A DNA stretch of 64,000 nt from Marinomonas sp. TW1. Lineage in GTDB: Bacteria; Pseudomonadota; Gammaproteobacteria; Pseudomonadales; Marinomonadaceae. This document shows positions 28,000 to 37,180 of this stretch, in pieces. The position numbers and the translations under genes were made by a program. The notes beneath the pieces are model-generated. The model was not told the DNA's origin, searched no databases, and worked only from the letters and a program-made list of their open reading frames with translations. Position 1 is the stretch's first letter, and each line of letters opens with the position of its first letter. The stretch covers positions 1 through 64,000 of the forward strand of contig NZ_JSEE01000011.1 of NCBI RefSeq assembly GCF_001625355.1, given 5' to 3'.

Positions 28000-28941
28000 A
28001 TGACCCCAGCTATTCTCAACACCTTAACCCAGCATATTGTGACTCAATTACCGCAAACGCCAAACCAAGTGAGAAGGCTCTTCCATGGGCGGGGGCGATG
28101 CTTTGAAGGCTTAGAACAAATTACCGTCGATTTTATGGCTGGGCAATTGTTTGTCAGCCTATTTAAGGAAATGACTTCGACAGATGAGCAATGTCTTATC
28201 GCAGAACTTACCTCTTGGACGCAGCATGAGGTATGGCCAAGCAGTAATGTCAAAGCCATTCTTATGCAATATCGCTATCTGCCCAATCATCCAACCCAAG
28301 CAATCTGGGGAGAAGGAGAAAAGGACCTTATTGTCGATGAAGAGGGTTTAACATTTCAACTCAGCTTGGGAAGAAACCAAAACGTAGGATTATTTCTGGA
28401 CATGCGTTATGGCCGTCGCTGGGTCACCGAAAACAGCCAGAACAAACGTGTCTTAAATCTGTTTGCATACACTTGTGGGTTTTCCGTCGCCGCCATGAAA
28501 GGACAGGCAGATCTGGTGATCAACTTGGACATGGCTAAAGGTGCTCTCAGCCGAGGTCGAGACAATCATCGTTTAAATGACCATGATCTAAATAAAGTGA
28601 ATTTTTTTGCTCATGATATTTTTAAATCTTGGGGGAAGATCAAAAAATACGCGCCGTATGACCTCATCATTATTGATCCGCCTAGCTTCCAAAAAGGCAG
28701 CTTTGCTCTGACCACAGATTATCAGAAAATTTTACGCCGACTACCAGACTTACTGAATGAAAAAGGTCAGGTTTTGGCCTGCATCAATGACCCAAACTTA
28801 CCCGCTCAATTCTTAATCGATAGCATGCAAACTGAAGCCCCTGAATTAGACTTTCAGTACCGTCTAGAGAACCCTCCAGAGTTTCCCGACATTGATGTAG
28901 AAAGTGGACTAAAAGCGCTCATCTTCAGTAAAAACACTTAA
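28000..28941 (+). CDS. Class I SAM-dependent methyltransferase (RlmI/COG1092-like)
   Basis: A 313-residue methyltransferase of the Methyltrans_SAM (PF10672/COG1092) group. The SAM-binding motif VLNLFAYTCGFSVAAMKG (near residue 149) and the catalytic-loop motif DLIIIDPPSFQKGSF (near 224) are clear. FLDMRYGRRWV precedes them as in RlmI and RlmK. It lacks the N-terminal PUA domain of RlmI (396 residues in E. coli), so the target, probably RNA, is not determined. Its stop lies two bases from the stop of the convergent LysR remnant. Confidence 0.85.
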   Translation: MTPAILNTLTQHIVTQLPQTPNQVRRLFHGRGRCFEGLEQITVDFMAGQLFVSLFKEMTSTDEQCLIAELTSWTQHEVWPSSNVKAILMQYRYLPNHPTQAIWGEGEKDLIVDEEGLTFQLSLGRNQNVGLFLDMRYGRRWVTENSQNKRVLNLFAYTCGFSVAAMKGQADLVINLDMAKGALSRGRDNHRLNDHDLNKVNFFAHDIFKSWGKIKKYAPYDLIIIDPPSFQKGSFALTTDYQKILRRLPDLLNEKGQVLACINDPNLPAQFLIDSMQTEAPELDFQYRLENPPEFPDIDVESGLKALIFSKNT

Positions 28942-28943
28942 AA

Positions 28944-29312
28944 CTAAAGCGTTTCTTTAGCCACGACAGACCAGCGTTCTAGCAGGATATTGATAAACAA
29001 ATCCGCGGCAGGAGAAAGCGATGTTGAACTACGCTTTACTAGGCCAATCGATCGGTCAATTTGTTGACCTTTCAAAGGTCGCGACGTTAAAACCGAGGCG
29101 CTACCCAAGGGCATTGCCAGTTTCGGCACAATGGAAATACCTAACCCCATCTCCACCAAACCAAGGGAAGTGGACAAATGTTGCACTTCATAAAAGCTGT
29201 TTAAATTGACTTGATCACGGGCTAAGGATTTATCTAATAAAATTCGATTACCACTAGCCCGCCCAACACTGATTAACTTATAAGGCGCAATGTCTTCCCT
29301 ATCCTCACCTGC
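28944..29312 (-). pseudogene. 5'-truncated LysR family regulator remnant
   Basis: The minus strand encodes about 120 residues of the C-terminal effector-binding half of a LysR regulator. Reading from about 29300 it gives EDIAPYKLISVGRASGNR, then SFYEVQHLSTSLGLVEMGLG, then ISIVPKLAMP and a normal-looking C-terminus. The N-terminal helix-turn-helix and the first lobe, about 170 residues, are missing. The frame loses similarity near 29300, where a plus-strand terminator hairpin begins. The only usable start inside it is a GTG at 29186, which would make an 80-residue fragment. This is most simply the remains of a deletion. Confidence 0.8.
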
Positions 29313-29314
29313 TG

Positions 29315-29347
29315 TCCCGATAGCCTTTATGGTGTCGGGATTTTTTT
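29315..29347 (+). terminator. Orphan plus-strand terminator at the LysR break point
   Basis: Arms TCCCGATAGCC and GGTGTCGGGA are followed by seven T residues. No intact plus-strand gene ends just before it; the methyltransferase gene ends almost 400 bases upstream. It may have belonged to a deleted gene. Confidence 0.65.
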
Positions 29348-29564
29348 ATTAAGGGCATTTTTTGCCGATGTTAAATAGCCTAATGCTGGGAATCATGATA
29401 GATTTGCCCCACTAAGGTGCACACTTTTTTCTTAATGTTAAGTTGCTTACTTATGGATTTTAGTGCGCATTCTCAGTACGAAGAAAACAGGCCACAAGCT
29501 TTGTTTCTTCACAAGGAATATAACAATTAAAAAAGCTCACAGAGCTTATACTCGAGGATTCACT
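29348..29564 (+). promoter_or_regulatory. Leader of the alanine symporter gene with an NtrC-like site
   Basis: TGCCCCACTAAGGTGCA at 29405-29421 resembles the NtrC site TGCACC-N5-GGTGCA with one mismatch in 12. About 34 bases further, TGG-N10-GC at 29454-29468 satisfies only the minimal GG/GC spacing of a sigma-54 promoter. The ribosome-binding site GAGG precedes the ATG at 29565. Nitrogen control is possible but rests on weak motif matches. Confidence 0.3.
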
Positions 29565-31079
29565 ATGCAAGCATTCATTGATTTCCTGAACGGGATCATT
29601 TGGAGCCCTGCCTTAATTTATCTCTGTCTTGGTGCAGGTCTTTTCTACTCAATTCTGACGCGTTTTGCACAAGTTCGTCATTTCAAAGAAATGTGGACTT
29701 TGTTGTTCAACGGCAATCCGTCTGACAAAGGCATTTCGTCTTTCCAAGCATTGGCTGTATCACTGTCTGGTCGCGTTGGTACTGGTAATATTGCCGGTGT
29801 TGCTGCCGCCATCGGTTTCGGTGGTCCTGGTGCGGTATTCTGGATGTGGGTTGTGGCCTTCTTGGGCGCTAGCACGGCTTACGCCGAGTCGACATTAGGT
29901 CAGATCTACAAAGTGAGTGAAAACGGTCAGTACCGTGGTGGCCCTGCTTACTATTTTGAGCGCTGCCTAGGCTGGAAATGGTTGGGCGTGTTGTTTGCCC
30001 TATCTTCTATTATCGCTTGTGGTATTTTCTTACCAGGCATTCAAGCCAACTCAGTAGGTAATGCCGTTACTCAAGTATTTGGCGAAGGCACTATGGTCAC
30101 CAGTTCTTTTGGTGAAGTAGGTTTAACGAAACTGGTTGCTCTTGCGGTTATTCTCGTTGTTTTGGCTTTCATCATTTTTGGTGGTATCAAGCGTATCGCT
30201 AACTTCACGCAGGTGATTGTGCCTTTCATGGCGTTTGGTTACATCATCATGGCGTTGATCATCGTTTTCTTAAACCTTGATAAAGTGCCTGGTATTTTTG
30301 GTCTGATCATCTCTGATGCCTTTACCGCTCAAGCGGGTTTCGGTGCGGCCATTGGTTGGGGGGTAAAACGTGGTGTTTACTCTAACGAAGCTGGCCAAGG
30401 TACTGGTCCACATGCCGCGGCAGCAGCAGAAGTACAACACCCAGCACAACAAGGTTTAGTACAAGCCTTCTCGGTTTACATTGATACTCTGTTTATTTGT
30501 ACCGCAACCGCGTTGATGATCTTGATCACGCAGCAGTACAACGTACAAGGTTCATTGGCAGAAGGTCAATTCATCGTACAAAACGTTGATCCTTCAACCA
30601 TCATTGCCTCTCCAGCCTTTACTCAAATGGCACTAGCCAGTGTATTTGGACATACTGGATCCGCCTTTGTTGGAATCGCTTTGTTCTTCTTCGCTTTCAC
30701 AACCATTCTCGCGTATTACTACATTGCCGAAACCAACGTCGCTTACTTGCGTCGTGCATTAAAGATTAATATTCCACTAACCTTAGTGAAACTACTAATC
30801 ATGTTCATGGTCGCGTACGGTACGGTAAACACTGCAGGTTACATTTGGAACCTAGGTGACGTGGGTGTTGGCTTGATGGCTTGGTTAAACATCGTGGGGA
30901 TTCTATTAATCTTCTTCATGGCGAAACCGACCATGAAAGCATTGAGAGATTACGAACAACAGAAAGCGAATGGCGTTAAAGACTATACTTTTGACCCTAA
31001 GTCCCTTGGTATTAAAGGGGCAGACTTCTGGGAAAAACGTTTCGAAAAGCAACAGGCAAAAAACGAAGCGGATAAGTAA
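29565..31079 (+). CDS. Alanine/glycine:cation symporter (AGCS family)
   Basis: A 504-residue transporter with about eleven membrane segments that takes up alanine or glycine with sodium or protons (DagA/AlsT family). Family signatures are SLSGRVGTGNIAGVAAAIG (near residue 66) and GWGVKRGVYSNEAGQGTGP (near 265). The frame is open upstream to 29463, but the ATG at 29565 has GAGG eight bases before it and gives the normal N-terminus (the helix starting MQAFIDFLNGIIWSPALIYL). A terminator follows. It is encoded alone. Confidence 0.92.
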   Translation: MQAFIDFLNGIIWSPALIYLCLGAGLFYSILTRFAQVRHFKEMWTLLFNGNPSDKGISSFQALAVSLSGRVGTGNIAGVAAAIGFGGPGAVFWMWVVAFLGASTAYAESTLGQIYKVSENGQYRGGPAYYFERCLGWKWLGVLFALSSIIACGIFLPGIQANSVGNAVTQVFGEGTMVTSSFGEVGLTKLVALAVILVVLAFIIFGGIKRIANFTQVIVPFMAFGYIIMALIIVFLNLDKVPGIFGLIISDAFTAQAGFGAAIGWGVKRGVYSNEAGQGTGPHAAAAAEVQHPAQQGLVQAFSVYIDTLFICTATALMILITQQYNVQGSLAEGQFIVQNVDPSTIIASPAFTQMALASVFGHTGSAFVGIALFFFAFTTILAYYYIAETNVAYLRRALKINIPLTLVKLLIMFMVAYGTVNTAGYIWNLGDVGVGLMAWLNIVGILLIFFMAKPTMKALRDYEQQKANGVKDYTFDPKSLGIKGADFWEKRFEKQQAKNEADK

Positions 31080-31122
31080 TATCTTCCAATACCTGTCATG
31101 CTGAATAACAGTGACAAACAAC

Positions 31123-31152
31123 AAGGCCAGTCATACGACTGGCCTTTTTTTA
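31123..31152 (+). terminator. Terminator after the alanine symporter gene
   Basis: Ten-base arms AAGGCCAGTC and GACTGGCCTT with the loop ATAC, running into a tract of T on the plus strand. It may also act weakly on the minus strand for the lactate permease transcript. Confidence 0.9.
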
Positions 31153-31176
31153 TCACAGCGTCCATCACATATCAGG

Positions 31177-31388
31177 TTATCGAGGGCGATATAATTTCGC
31201 CTGCTCCAACAAATACTCGCCTTTCAATTCCATTTTAACCTCATCAACCAAGGAGAGTAACCTTCACCCACCAGATACAAAGGAAACGCTTTTTGAGTCA
31301 CAAACTCCCTGCGAAAACGACGTCCTTGATTGTGGTTAAAATTCGGGAAGCCTTCTTTCAACGTTTCGAATACAAAAACCTTTGCCAC
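31177..31388 (-). pseudogene. Decayed gamma-glutamylcyclotransferase-like gene
   Basis: Starting at a GTG at 31388 with a strong GGGAGG six bases upstream, the minus strand reads AKVFVFETLKEGFPNFNHN, then FVTQKAFPLYLVGEGYSPWL, the N-terminal half of a GGCT-fold protein. It then stops at 31224 after a few unrelated residues. A second frame from SPWL onward reads DEVKMELKGEYLLEQ, then AKLYRPR and stops at 31177, which looks like a C-terminal tail. About 50 middle codons are missing, so an internal deletion with frame change is likely. The active-site loop normally reads YGTL; here it reads FETL. The gene follows lactate permease by 11 bases. Confidence 0.65.
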
Positions 31389-31399
31389 TCTTATCCTCC

Positions 31400-32986
31400 C
31401 TAAAGCAGCCACAGGAATCCATACGAGTACAAAGCAGCGACCAAAGCATAAGCCAACATAGGCCGCAGAGTACGCGTAATGATGACCCCCTCTTTATTAC
31501 TGAGGCCAACAATAGTAGAGACAGCAATGATGTTATTAATACAGATCATATTCCCCATCGACGCACCCGCGGATTGCAAGGCTAAAATCAACTCTACTGG
31601 CAAGCCGACCGATTGTGCAATGTCCAATTGAATGCCACCAAAAGTAAGGTTGGAAACCGTCGCAGAGCCTGAAAAAAAGGAACCCAGCGCCCCCAACAAT
31701 GCCGCCGTATAAGCCCAACTTTCGCCTAATATTTGGGAAAATCCTTGAGCAATTAAAAACATAGGGGATGATGTCTCTCCTTGCATCATCAAATTCACCA
31801 TCACCAACGCCCCAATCAAGGACACACAAGGCCGTCGCAATCGGCTTCCGGTATCGTTTATTGCTAACTTGACTTGCTGCAACGACATACGAAATAACGG
31901 AACACAAACGAATACCACCAAGGCAAAAGGAATAAGAGCGGGCACATATAAACTTTTATATTGCCAACTGATGTCTGTTCCTAAAATATGATGTAGTCCT
32001 AACACCAGAGATCGACTTACTTCAAACTCACCTATATACGATGTCCATTGCCCTATTGGCACCGTAGAGTTTAACCACTGTTTTAAACCCACACTGGGAA
32101 GCCGTGTCAGCAACAAAATCGCAATTAACAACATAAATGGCGATAAGGCTTTCATTATCTCTCTTGAATCCAATACTTTTTCGCCGCTCTGATTTGTTGT
32201 GGATGCATCTAAACCCACACCACGAGTCGCTAAGATGACACTCAAAATAACGCCCACGGCACCACCAACCAAGGCTGGAAATTCGAGATTCCACTGCGCC
32301 ACCAAAACATAAGGGACAGTACAGGATAGAATGCTTAATAAAATAAACACCAAGTTAGAGCGAATTTGCTGCCAAGAAACCACAAAACGCAAAGCCATTA
32401 TTGGAATCACAAAGGCCGCTAGCGTATTTAGTAAGGCCGTGTGTTGAGCCACCTTATTCAAACTTTCAGCGGTTAAGGACAAGCCCGATAAACCAAACCA
32501 AATTGGCGTACCAACGGCTCCAAAGGACACGGGAATGGAATTCATCGTTAACGTCAGGACGGCTACGGGCATGATAGGAAAGCCCAAACCAATTAATATA
32601 GGCGCCGCAATCGCAGCTGGTGTACCAAAACCAGACGCGCCTTCGATCATAAAAGCAAACGCCCAACCTATGATCATTAGTTGCGCCACTTTATTACGAC
32701 TCACGCTTTTCAGCCAACGACTCAACACCGCTTCAGCCCCCGAATAAAACAACACTCGGTTCAGTAAAATAGCGCCTGCGACGATGGATATAGGCGTCAG
32801 AACAGACAATATGCCCGCCACACTATTTGCTAGCATCAGACGTACATCTGCTTCAAAATAACCATATTGAATCACTGCAACCAATAATGCTGTAGCGGGT
32901 AAAGCGATGTGAGACGGAACCGGATGACGCTTGGTCATCCCCCAAATCAGTAGCAATATTGGCAAAGCAGACAAGAGAATTGACAT
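31400..32986 (-). CDS. L-lactate permease
   Basis: A 528-residue LctP-family carrier with at least twelve membrane segments that imports lactate (and probably glycolate) with protons. The conserved GWAFAFMIEGASGFGTPAAI is near residue 108, and SGSATVSNLTFG lies near 440. The ATG at 32986 is preferred; an upstream TTG at 33037 in the same frame would add a hydrophilic stretch absent from the family. No lactate dehydrogenase gene is adjacent. The next gene downstream is the decayed cyclotransferase. Confidence 0.9.
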   Translation of the reverse strand: MSILLSALPILLLIWGMTKRHPVPSHIALPATALLVAVIQYGYFEADVRLMLANSVAGILSVLTPISIVAGAILLNRVLFYSGAEAVLSRWLKSVSRNKVAQLMIIGWAFAFMIEGASGFGTPAAIAAPILIGLGFPIMPVAVLTLTMNSIPVSFGAVGTPIWFGLSGLSLTAESLNKVAQHTALLNTLAAFVIPIMALRFVVSWQQIRSNLVFILLSILSCTVPYVLVAQWNLEFPALVGGAVGVILSVILATRGVGLDASTTNQSGEKVLDSREIMKALSPFMLLIAILLLTRLPSVGLKQWLNSTVPIGQWTSYIGEFEVSRSLVLGLHHILGTDISWQYKSLYVPALIPFALVVFVCVPLFRMSLQQVKLAINDTGSRLRRPCVSLIGALVMVNLMMQGETSSPMFLIAQGFSQILGESWAYTAALLGALGSFFSGSATVSNLTFGGIQLDIAQSVGLPVELILALQSAGASMGNMICINNIIAVSTIVGLSNKEGVIITRTLRPMLAYALVAALYSYGFLWLL

Positions 32987-33130
32987 AACAAGGTGATTTC
33001 CCTTTCGCAAATCCAGACAACCACCAGAGTTGCTCAAACCACCTTTTATGGCAAGTTAATTTGAAGAGCAATAGCCTTTCGCGGGCATTGAATTGATTTA
33101 GCAGGTAAGCCTGTTCATTAAGTCTTGAGC

Positions 33131-34207
33131 TTAGACTTTAATACAGTCACGCCCAGCTCTTTTAGCATCATACATAAGATCATCAGCTCGTTTCAGTAAT
33201 GCTTGGTTTTCTTCTTGCGTCTGTATTTGAGCCACACCCGCGCTAAAGGTGGTGACACCATTTTCAAGCTGAGTCTCTTTAAACTCATTTGCTATATGGA
33301 TTAAACAATCAAATGTCATTTGTAAATTCAGCGGCAGCAAAAGCACAAACTCCTCTCCTCCAAGACGAATAGCTTGTCCATGCTGCTGTTTAGCGAGGTC
33401 ATACAAAACCTTAGCAAAGGCACACAATACCTCATCACCGTAATTATGCCCCCATTGGTCATTGATCGATTTAAAGTGGTCAAGATCAATTAACGCCAAG
33501 CAAAAGGTTCTTCCTTCTGCACGCCAACGATCTAAACATGGCTCTAAGGCACGACGATTACTTAACCCCGTTAGCGGATCTTGTTCAGACAATAATTGCA
33601 GTTTCGCACTCAAGTTGGTGGCTTTATCTCTTTCAAGCTTAAAACGACGAGAGTAATTTTCCATCATCAACATTAAAAAAAAGCCCGTTACAACAAAGCT
33701 GATGGTCAGGTCAAGCTGAAGTAAATCAACTGTCTCGTGATTAAAAATCAGGTCTGGATAGCGCCGTTCAAGCATCAATAAAGGAATCGGCATTAAAATC
33801 GCCAAGGCTTGCCCCAATCGCCTATAAATGCCTAAATCTCGAAAGGCAACGGAAATATAGATGAGCACACCTAAGTTTAAAAAGTAAGTCGGACCACTGT
33901 ATCCGCCATTACCGATCCAATTAATCGGCAAGGATACTAGGGTCACTAGTAGCATAAAGAGCACCGCCATGCTCTTGAAATAGTTATGCCAGCGGGATAA
34001 ATACCAGATAAAAAGAATAATAGGCACTAGCGCAAGCTGAACCAACACATTAGCCAAGCTAGCAAGATGTAACGCATAATTTGCCACAGCGCAATATAGG
34101 TAAACGAGAGAACCAATGAGTAAGACGGCATGATGTGTGTATTGATACGGTTTTTCACGATGGCCTAAAAGCCATTCTAAAACTCGTTGTTTCAACCCAT
34201 TTTTCAC
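33131..34207 (-). CDS. Membrane diguanylate cyclase
   Basis: A 358-residue protein with about six hydrophobic segments in residues 20-195 and a GGDEF domain (about 208-355). The catalytic motif is RLGGEEF. The position of the RxxD inhibitory site holds KQQH, so that site is absent. A GTG at 34207 is preferred as the start because AGAGGG lies at the right distance. A TTG at 34213 is too close to that site. It is 79 bases downstream of another GGDEF gene in the same direction, so the two may be co-transcribed. Confidence 0.87.
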   Translation of the reverse strand: MKNGLKQRVLEWLLGHREKPYQYTHHAVLLIGSLVYLYCAVANYALHLASLANVLVQLALVPIILFIWYLSRWHNYFKSMAVLFMLLVTLVSLPINWIGNGGYSGPTYFLNLGVLIYISVAFRDLGIYRRLGQALAILMPIPLLMLERRYPDLIFNHETVDLLQLDLTISFVVTGFFLMLMMENYSRRFKLERDKATNLSAKLQLLSEQDPLTGLSNRRALEPCLDRWRAEGRTFCLALIDLDHFKSINDQWGHNYGDEVLCAFAKVLYDLAKQQHGQAIRLGGEEFVLLLPLNLQMTFDCLIHIANEFKETQLENGVTTFSAGVAQIQTQEENQALLKRADDLMYDAKRAGRDCIKV

Positions 34208-34286
34208 TGGCAATTCCCTCTAGCCTTAAAAATAGGTTAAATAATCTAAACCATAAGAAATTTAAGTGAACGCTTTTTTTGTAATT

Positions 34287-35243
34287 TTATATTACAGACA
34301 GCTGACTCACTTCAGAGTTTGGAGATTGGGATAACACCTCAACGCGATTGCGGCCGTTTTTCTTCGCCGTATAAAGTAAAGTATCTGCTTTATTTAATAG
34401 ATCCACCGCGCTTGTTTTATTGGTTGGCCAGGCTTCAGCGAGACCAATGCTCGCCGTCATAAATGACGCAATGGGAGAACCGTCATTAGGAATTTTCAAA
34501 TGATGGATTTGTTCAAAAAATTCCTCACAGACTTGTCTGGCCATCACGGCATCAAGGTTACCTAGAATTAAAGCAAACTCTTCACCGCCGTAACGGGCAC
34601 ACCACCGTCGTGGAGTGTCTGAAAGCTTTTGAAGCAATTGAGCCACTTGCTTTAAACACTCATCTCCCGTTATATGCCCATAACGGTCATTGAGTTGCTT
34701 AAAATGATCTAGATCTATGACGGCAAGGCAAATTGGTTGTTGTAATGTCGAACACAACTCCCATTCTTGCTGTAAAAATTCATCAAAGGCTCGACGATTG
34801 TATATGTCTGTTAGACCATCCAAACGAGCCAATTTTTCTACCGCCAGTTCGGCTAATTTTCGCTCCGTTACATCCTGATGAGTAATCACATAATAATTGT
34901 CTTTATCAAACTCAAATGGCGAAACATGCATAATAAACCAGCGATGTTCTTCATCACTATGACAAGGGTATTCTAATGAATAGCTTGCCGTCTGGCCTGA
35001 AATCACTTGACGTATACCAGCACCGGCTTGACAACCAAATTCATCCCCCGTCAGTGATGCTTGATCACAAATATTTAGATAGTTAATGGCTGTCCATTTG
35101 TCATTGCTTAGACATTGATTCTGATCCCCATAATTGGACCAACTTTGATTCACAAAACAGATAACACCGCTGACATCTATAACAGCAATATGTTCTTCAA
35201 TCGAATTTAACACCAAGCGCATAAACTCAGCGGACTTTTCCAT
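34287..35243 (-). CDS. PAS-GGDEF diguanylate cyclase
   Basis: A 318-residue soluble protein with an N-terminal PAS domain (about residues 8-135, ending in YVITHQDVTERK, a typical PAS/PAC junction) and a GGDEF domain (about 145-305) with the motif RYGGEEF. The RxxD position is not conserved, so product inhibition through that site is not expected. The PAS domain probably binds a small ligand or cofactor, not identified. Ribosome-binding site weak. Likely transcribed together with the membrane diguanylate cyclase downstream. Confidence 0.88.
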   Translation of the reverse strand: MEKSAEFMRLVLNSIEEHIAVIDVSGVICFVNQSWSNYGDQNQCLSNDKWTAINYLNICDQASLTGDEFGCQAGAGIRQVISGQTASYSLEYPCHSDEEHRWFIMHVSPFEFDKDNYYVITHQDVTERKLAELAVEKLARLDGLTDIYNRRAFDEFLQQEWELCSTLQQPICLAVIDLDHFKQLNDRYGHITGDECLKQVAQLLQKLSDTPRRWCARYGGEEFALILGNLDAVMARQVCEEFFEQIHHLKIPNDGSPIASFMTASIGLAEAWPTNKTSAVDLLNKADTLLYTAKKNGRNRVEVLSQSPNSEVSQLSVI

Positions 35244-35414
35244 ATTCTAACTCTATCTTTTTTAAGGCATTTTATTTAGTTAATTTGAGATTAGTACAGC
35301 ATTTCGTTAAGCGCCAATAAAAACAATGGTAGGAACCAAATGCATCTAGGACTACAATGATCGCGCTTTCGTTAATACGATTAATCCACCTTAACCATAG
35401 ATTTGCTTCTTTAT

Positions 35415-35786
35415 ATGACATTATTAATCAAATGTATCCGCAACTTGCTTGGCGGCCTTATCGCCCTGATTGACCTTGTTACCCGCGGACGTAAATTGAA
35501 ACGCTCACCAGAACAACAAGCCAAGGTAAACGAAGAAACACAACATTTGGCGTTGTATCAATTCTTTGCTTGCCCTTTTTGTATTAAGACTCGTCGTGCT
35601 ATCTACAAGTTTAACCTTCCTATTGAAAAGCGCAGTGCATCAGAAGGATCGCCACATCGTGAAGATTTATTAGTTGGTGGTGGCCGTGTCAAAGTGCCCT
35701 GTTTGCGCATTGAAGAAAATGGCAACGTTGAATGGTTATATGAATCCTCTGACATTATTCAATACTTGGAAAAACGTTTTTCATAA
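35415..35786 (+). CDS. Glutaredoxin/GST N-domain-like protein with hydrophobic N-terminus
   Basis: A 123-residue protein with a hydrophobic N-terminal stretch (about residues 3-22) and a thioredoxin-fold domain from about 42. The domain carries FFACPFCIKTRRAIYKF, a CxxC redox motif, followed by the VKVPCLRIEENG cis-proline segment and ESSDIIQYLEKRF. This is the arrangement of small glutaredoxin-like proteins of gammaproteobacteria. The N-terminal stretch may anchor it to the membrane. A TTG four codons earlier is also in frame; the ATG at 35415 is chosen. Redox partner unknown. Convergent with the MATE gene. Confidence 0.8.
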   Translation: MTLLIKCIRNLLGGLIALIDLVTRGRKLKRSPEQQAKVNEETQHLALYQFFACPFCIKTRRAIYKFNLPIEKRSASEGSPHREDLLVGGGRVKVPCLRIEENGNVEWLYESSDIIQYLEKRFS

Positions 35787-35803
35787 ACGCTTTTGGGCAG
35801 GGT

Positions 35804-37180
35804 TCATGGTGGAGCCCTGTTTTCTCCCTGTCGATTCTTTTCAACCTCCGATGACACAAGTAAAGTAAGCTCACGCTTCAAATGCTTTCTAAATGCATAC
35901 ACCTTCAAACACTCCTCTAGCAGAATGGAACCAAATACTGCCCACAAAGGACCTTGGAAAAACAAGACGATAATAAGATAAGGAATGCCAATCACCCATT
36001 GAGTGACGAAATGGATTTGCAATACCTTAACGCTCTGTCCCAACGCTCTTAAAGAATGACCACACAAACCGTTGTAGCTTCTGACTAATGGAATCAAGAC
36101 ATAAATCGGTGCAATCACGGCTAATGCTTGCTGAGTTTGCTCGTCTAATCTTGGATAAATCATGGGCAACCATTCGCCAAAGGCGACAAACACCAAACAC
36201 AATGCCACGCCAAGCAGCAAAATAATGCGTACCGACTGCTCGATAAAATCAGCGATTAAGTGTGATTGCTGGCGACCTCTGAACTGACTGATGTTAATGG
36301 CGGTCGCTAATGCCCAAGACGTGACGAATTGAGCACCCATTTGCATCCAAGGCATCACCAAAGTGATGGCGGCAAAAGCATAGACATCCAGCTGAGCAAA
36401 TAGCATTTGGTGCAACATTACCCCTGAAGCCAGCGTAACGAAATTGGCCGCTATGGGGAAAATCTCACGCAAATGCGCGATGACGTGAGCGACATTCAAG
36501 GCTTTTATCGACACCATGATCGACACATTTTCTTGTCGCCTTAGCTGCCATGCTAAATAACCAAAACGGATAGTCACCGCCACCAAACTGCCAATTGCAG
36601 CGCCTCTCAGACCCAATTCGGGAAAACCTAAATAACCATAAATCAAGGTCAGGCTGACCAAGAGATTAATCGGTATTTCAATCAAGTAGCCATACAGAGG
36701 CAAGCGAGTCTGACCTGAACCATTAAAAAAGGCGATCATGACTTGTGCAAAGGAAGAAACCAGCAACATAAAAGCGCTGATCTGCAGATAACGAGAGGCT
36801 TGTATCGCCACGAAAGGATCATCAACCAACCAATTTAACAGCCCTTCTAAACTGAACAATAGAACAGAACTGGTTATCAATGTGAAACCACCATTGATCA
36901 GCCAACCAATTACCAAGCTGCTAGACATAGCGTGACGATCATTTGCCCCTACCGCTCTGGCCAGTATCAGTTGAGTACCATTGGCTAAGGCGTATTGCGT
37001 TCCAACGAAAAACGCTAAAATGGCCGACGCTAAACCTAACGCAGCGACAGACACTTCCCCCAAATTGGCAATTAACATCAAATCCACCAGCACCATGGAT
37101 TGGACTAAAATGGCGTTCAGCGCTAACGGCCAAGCAACGGAAACATTTTTAATAAGATTATCTTTGGATACGGCGTTCAA
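35804..37180 (-). CDS. MATE family efflux transporter
   Basis: A 458-residue integral membrane protein with about twelve segments in two homologous halves, as in the multidrug and toxin extrusion family (NorM/DinF type). It probably exports drugs or metabolites in exchange for sodium or protons. The MATE regions LVDLMLIANLGEVSVAALGLA (near residue 31) and FFNGSGQTRLPLYGYLIEIP (near 150) are recognisable. The start is a TTG at 37180 with no strong ribosome-binding site. An in-frame stop lies six codons upstream, so no better start exists. Substrate unknown. Confidence 0.88.
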   Translation of the reverse strand: MNAVSKDNLIKNVSVAWPLALNAILVQSMVLVDLMLIANLGEVSVAALGLASAILAFFVGTQYALANGTQLILARAVGANDRHAMSSSLVIGWLINGGFTLITSSVLLFSLEGLLNWLVDDPFVAIQASRYLQISAFMLLVSSFAQVMIAFFNGSGQTRLPLYGYLIEIPINLLVSLTLIYGYLGFPELGLRGAAIGSLVAVTIRFGYLAWQLRRQENVSIMVSIKALNVAHVIAHLREIFPIAANFVTLASGVMLHQMLFAQLDVYAFAAITLVMPWMQMGAQFVTSWALATAINISQFRGRQQSHLIADFIEQSVRIILLLGVALCLVFVAFGEWLPMIYPRLDEQTQQALAVIAPIYVLIPLVRSYNGLCGHSLRALGQSVKVLQIHFVTQWVIGIPYLIIVLFFQGPLWAVFGSILLEECLKVYAFRKHLKRELTLLVSSEVEKNRQGENRAPP

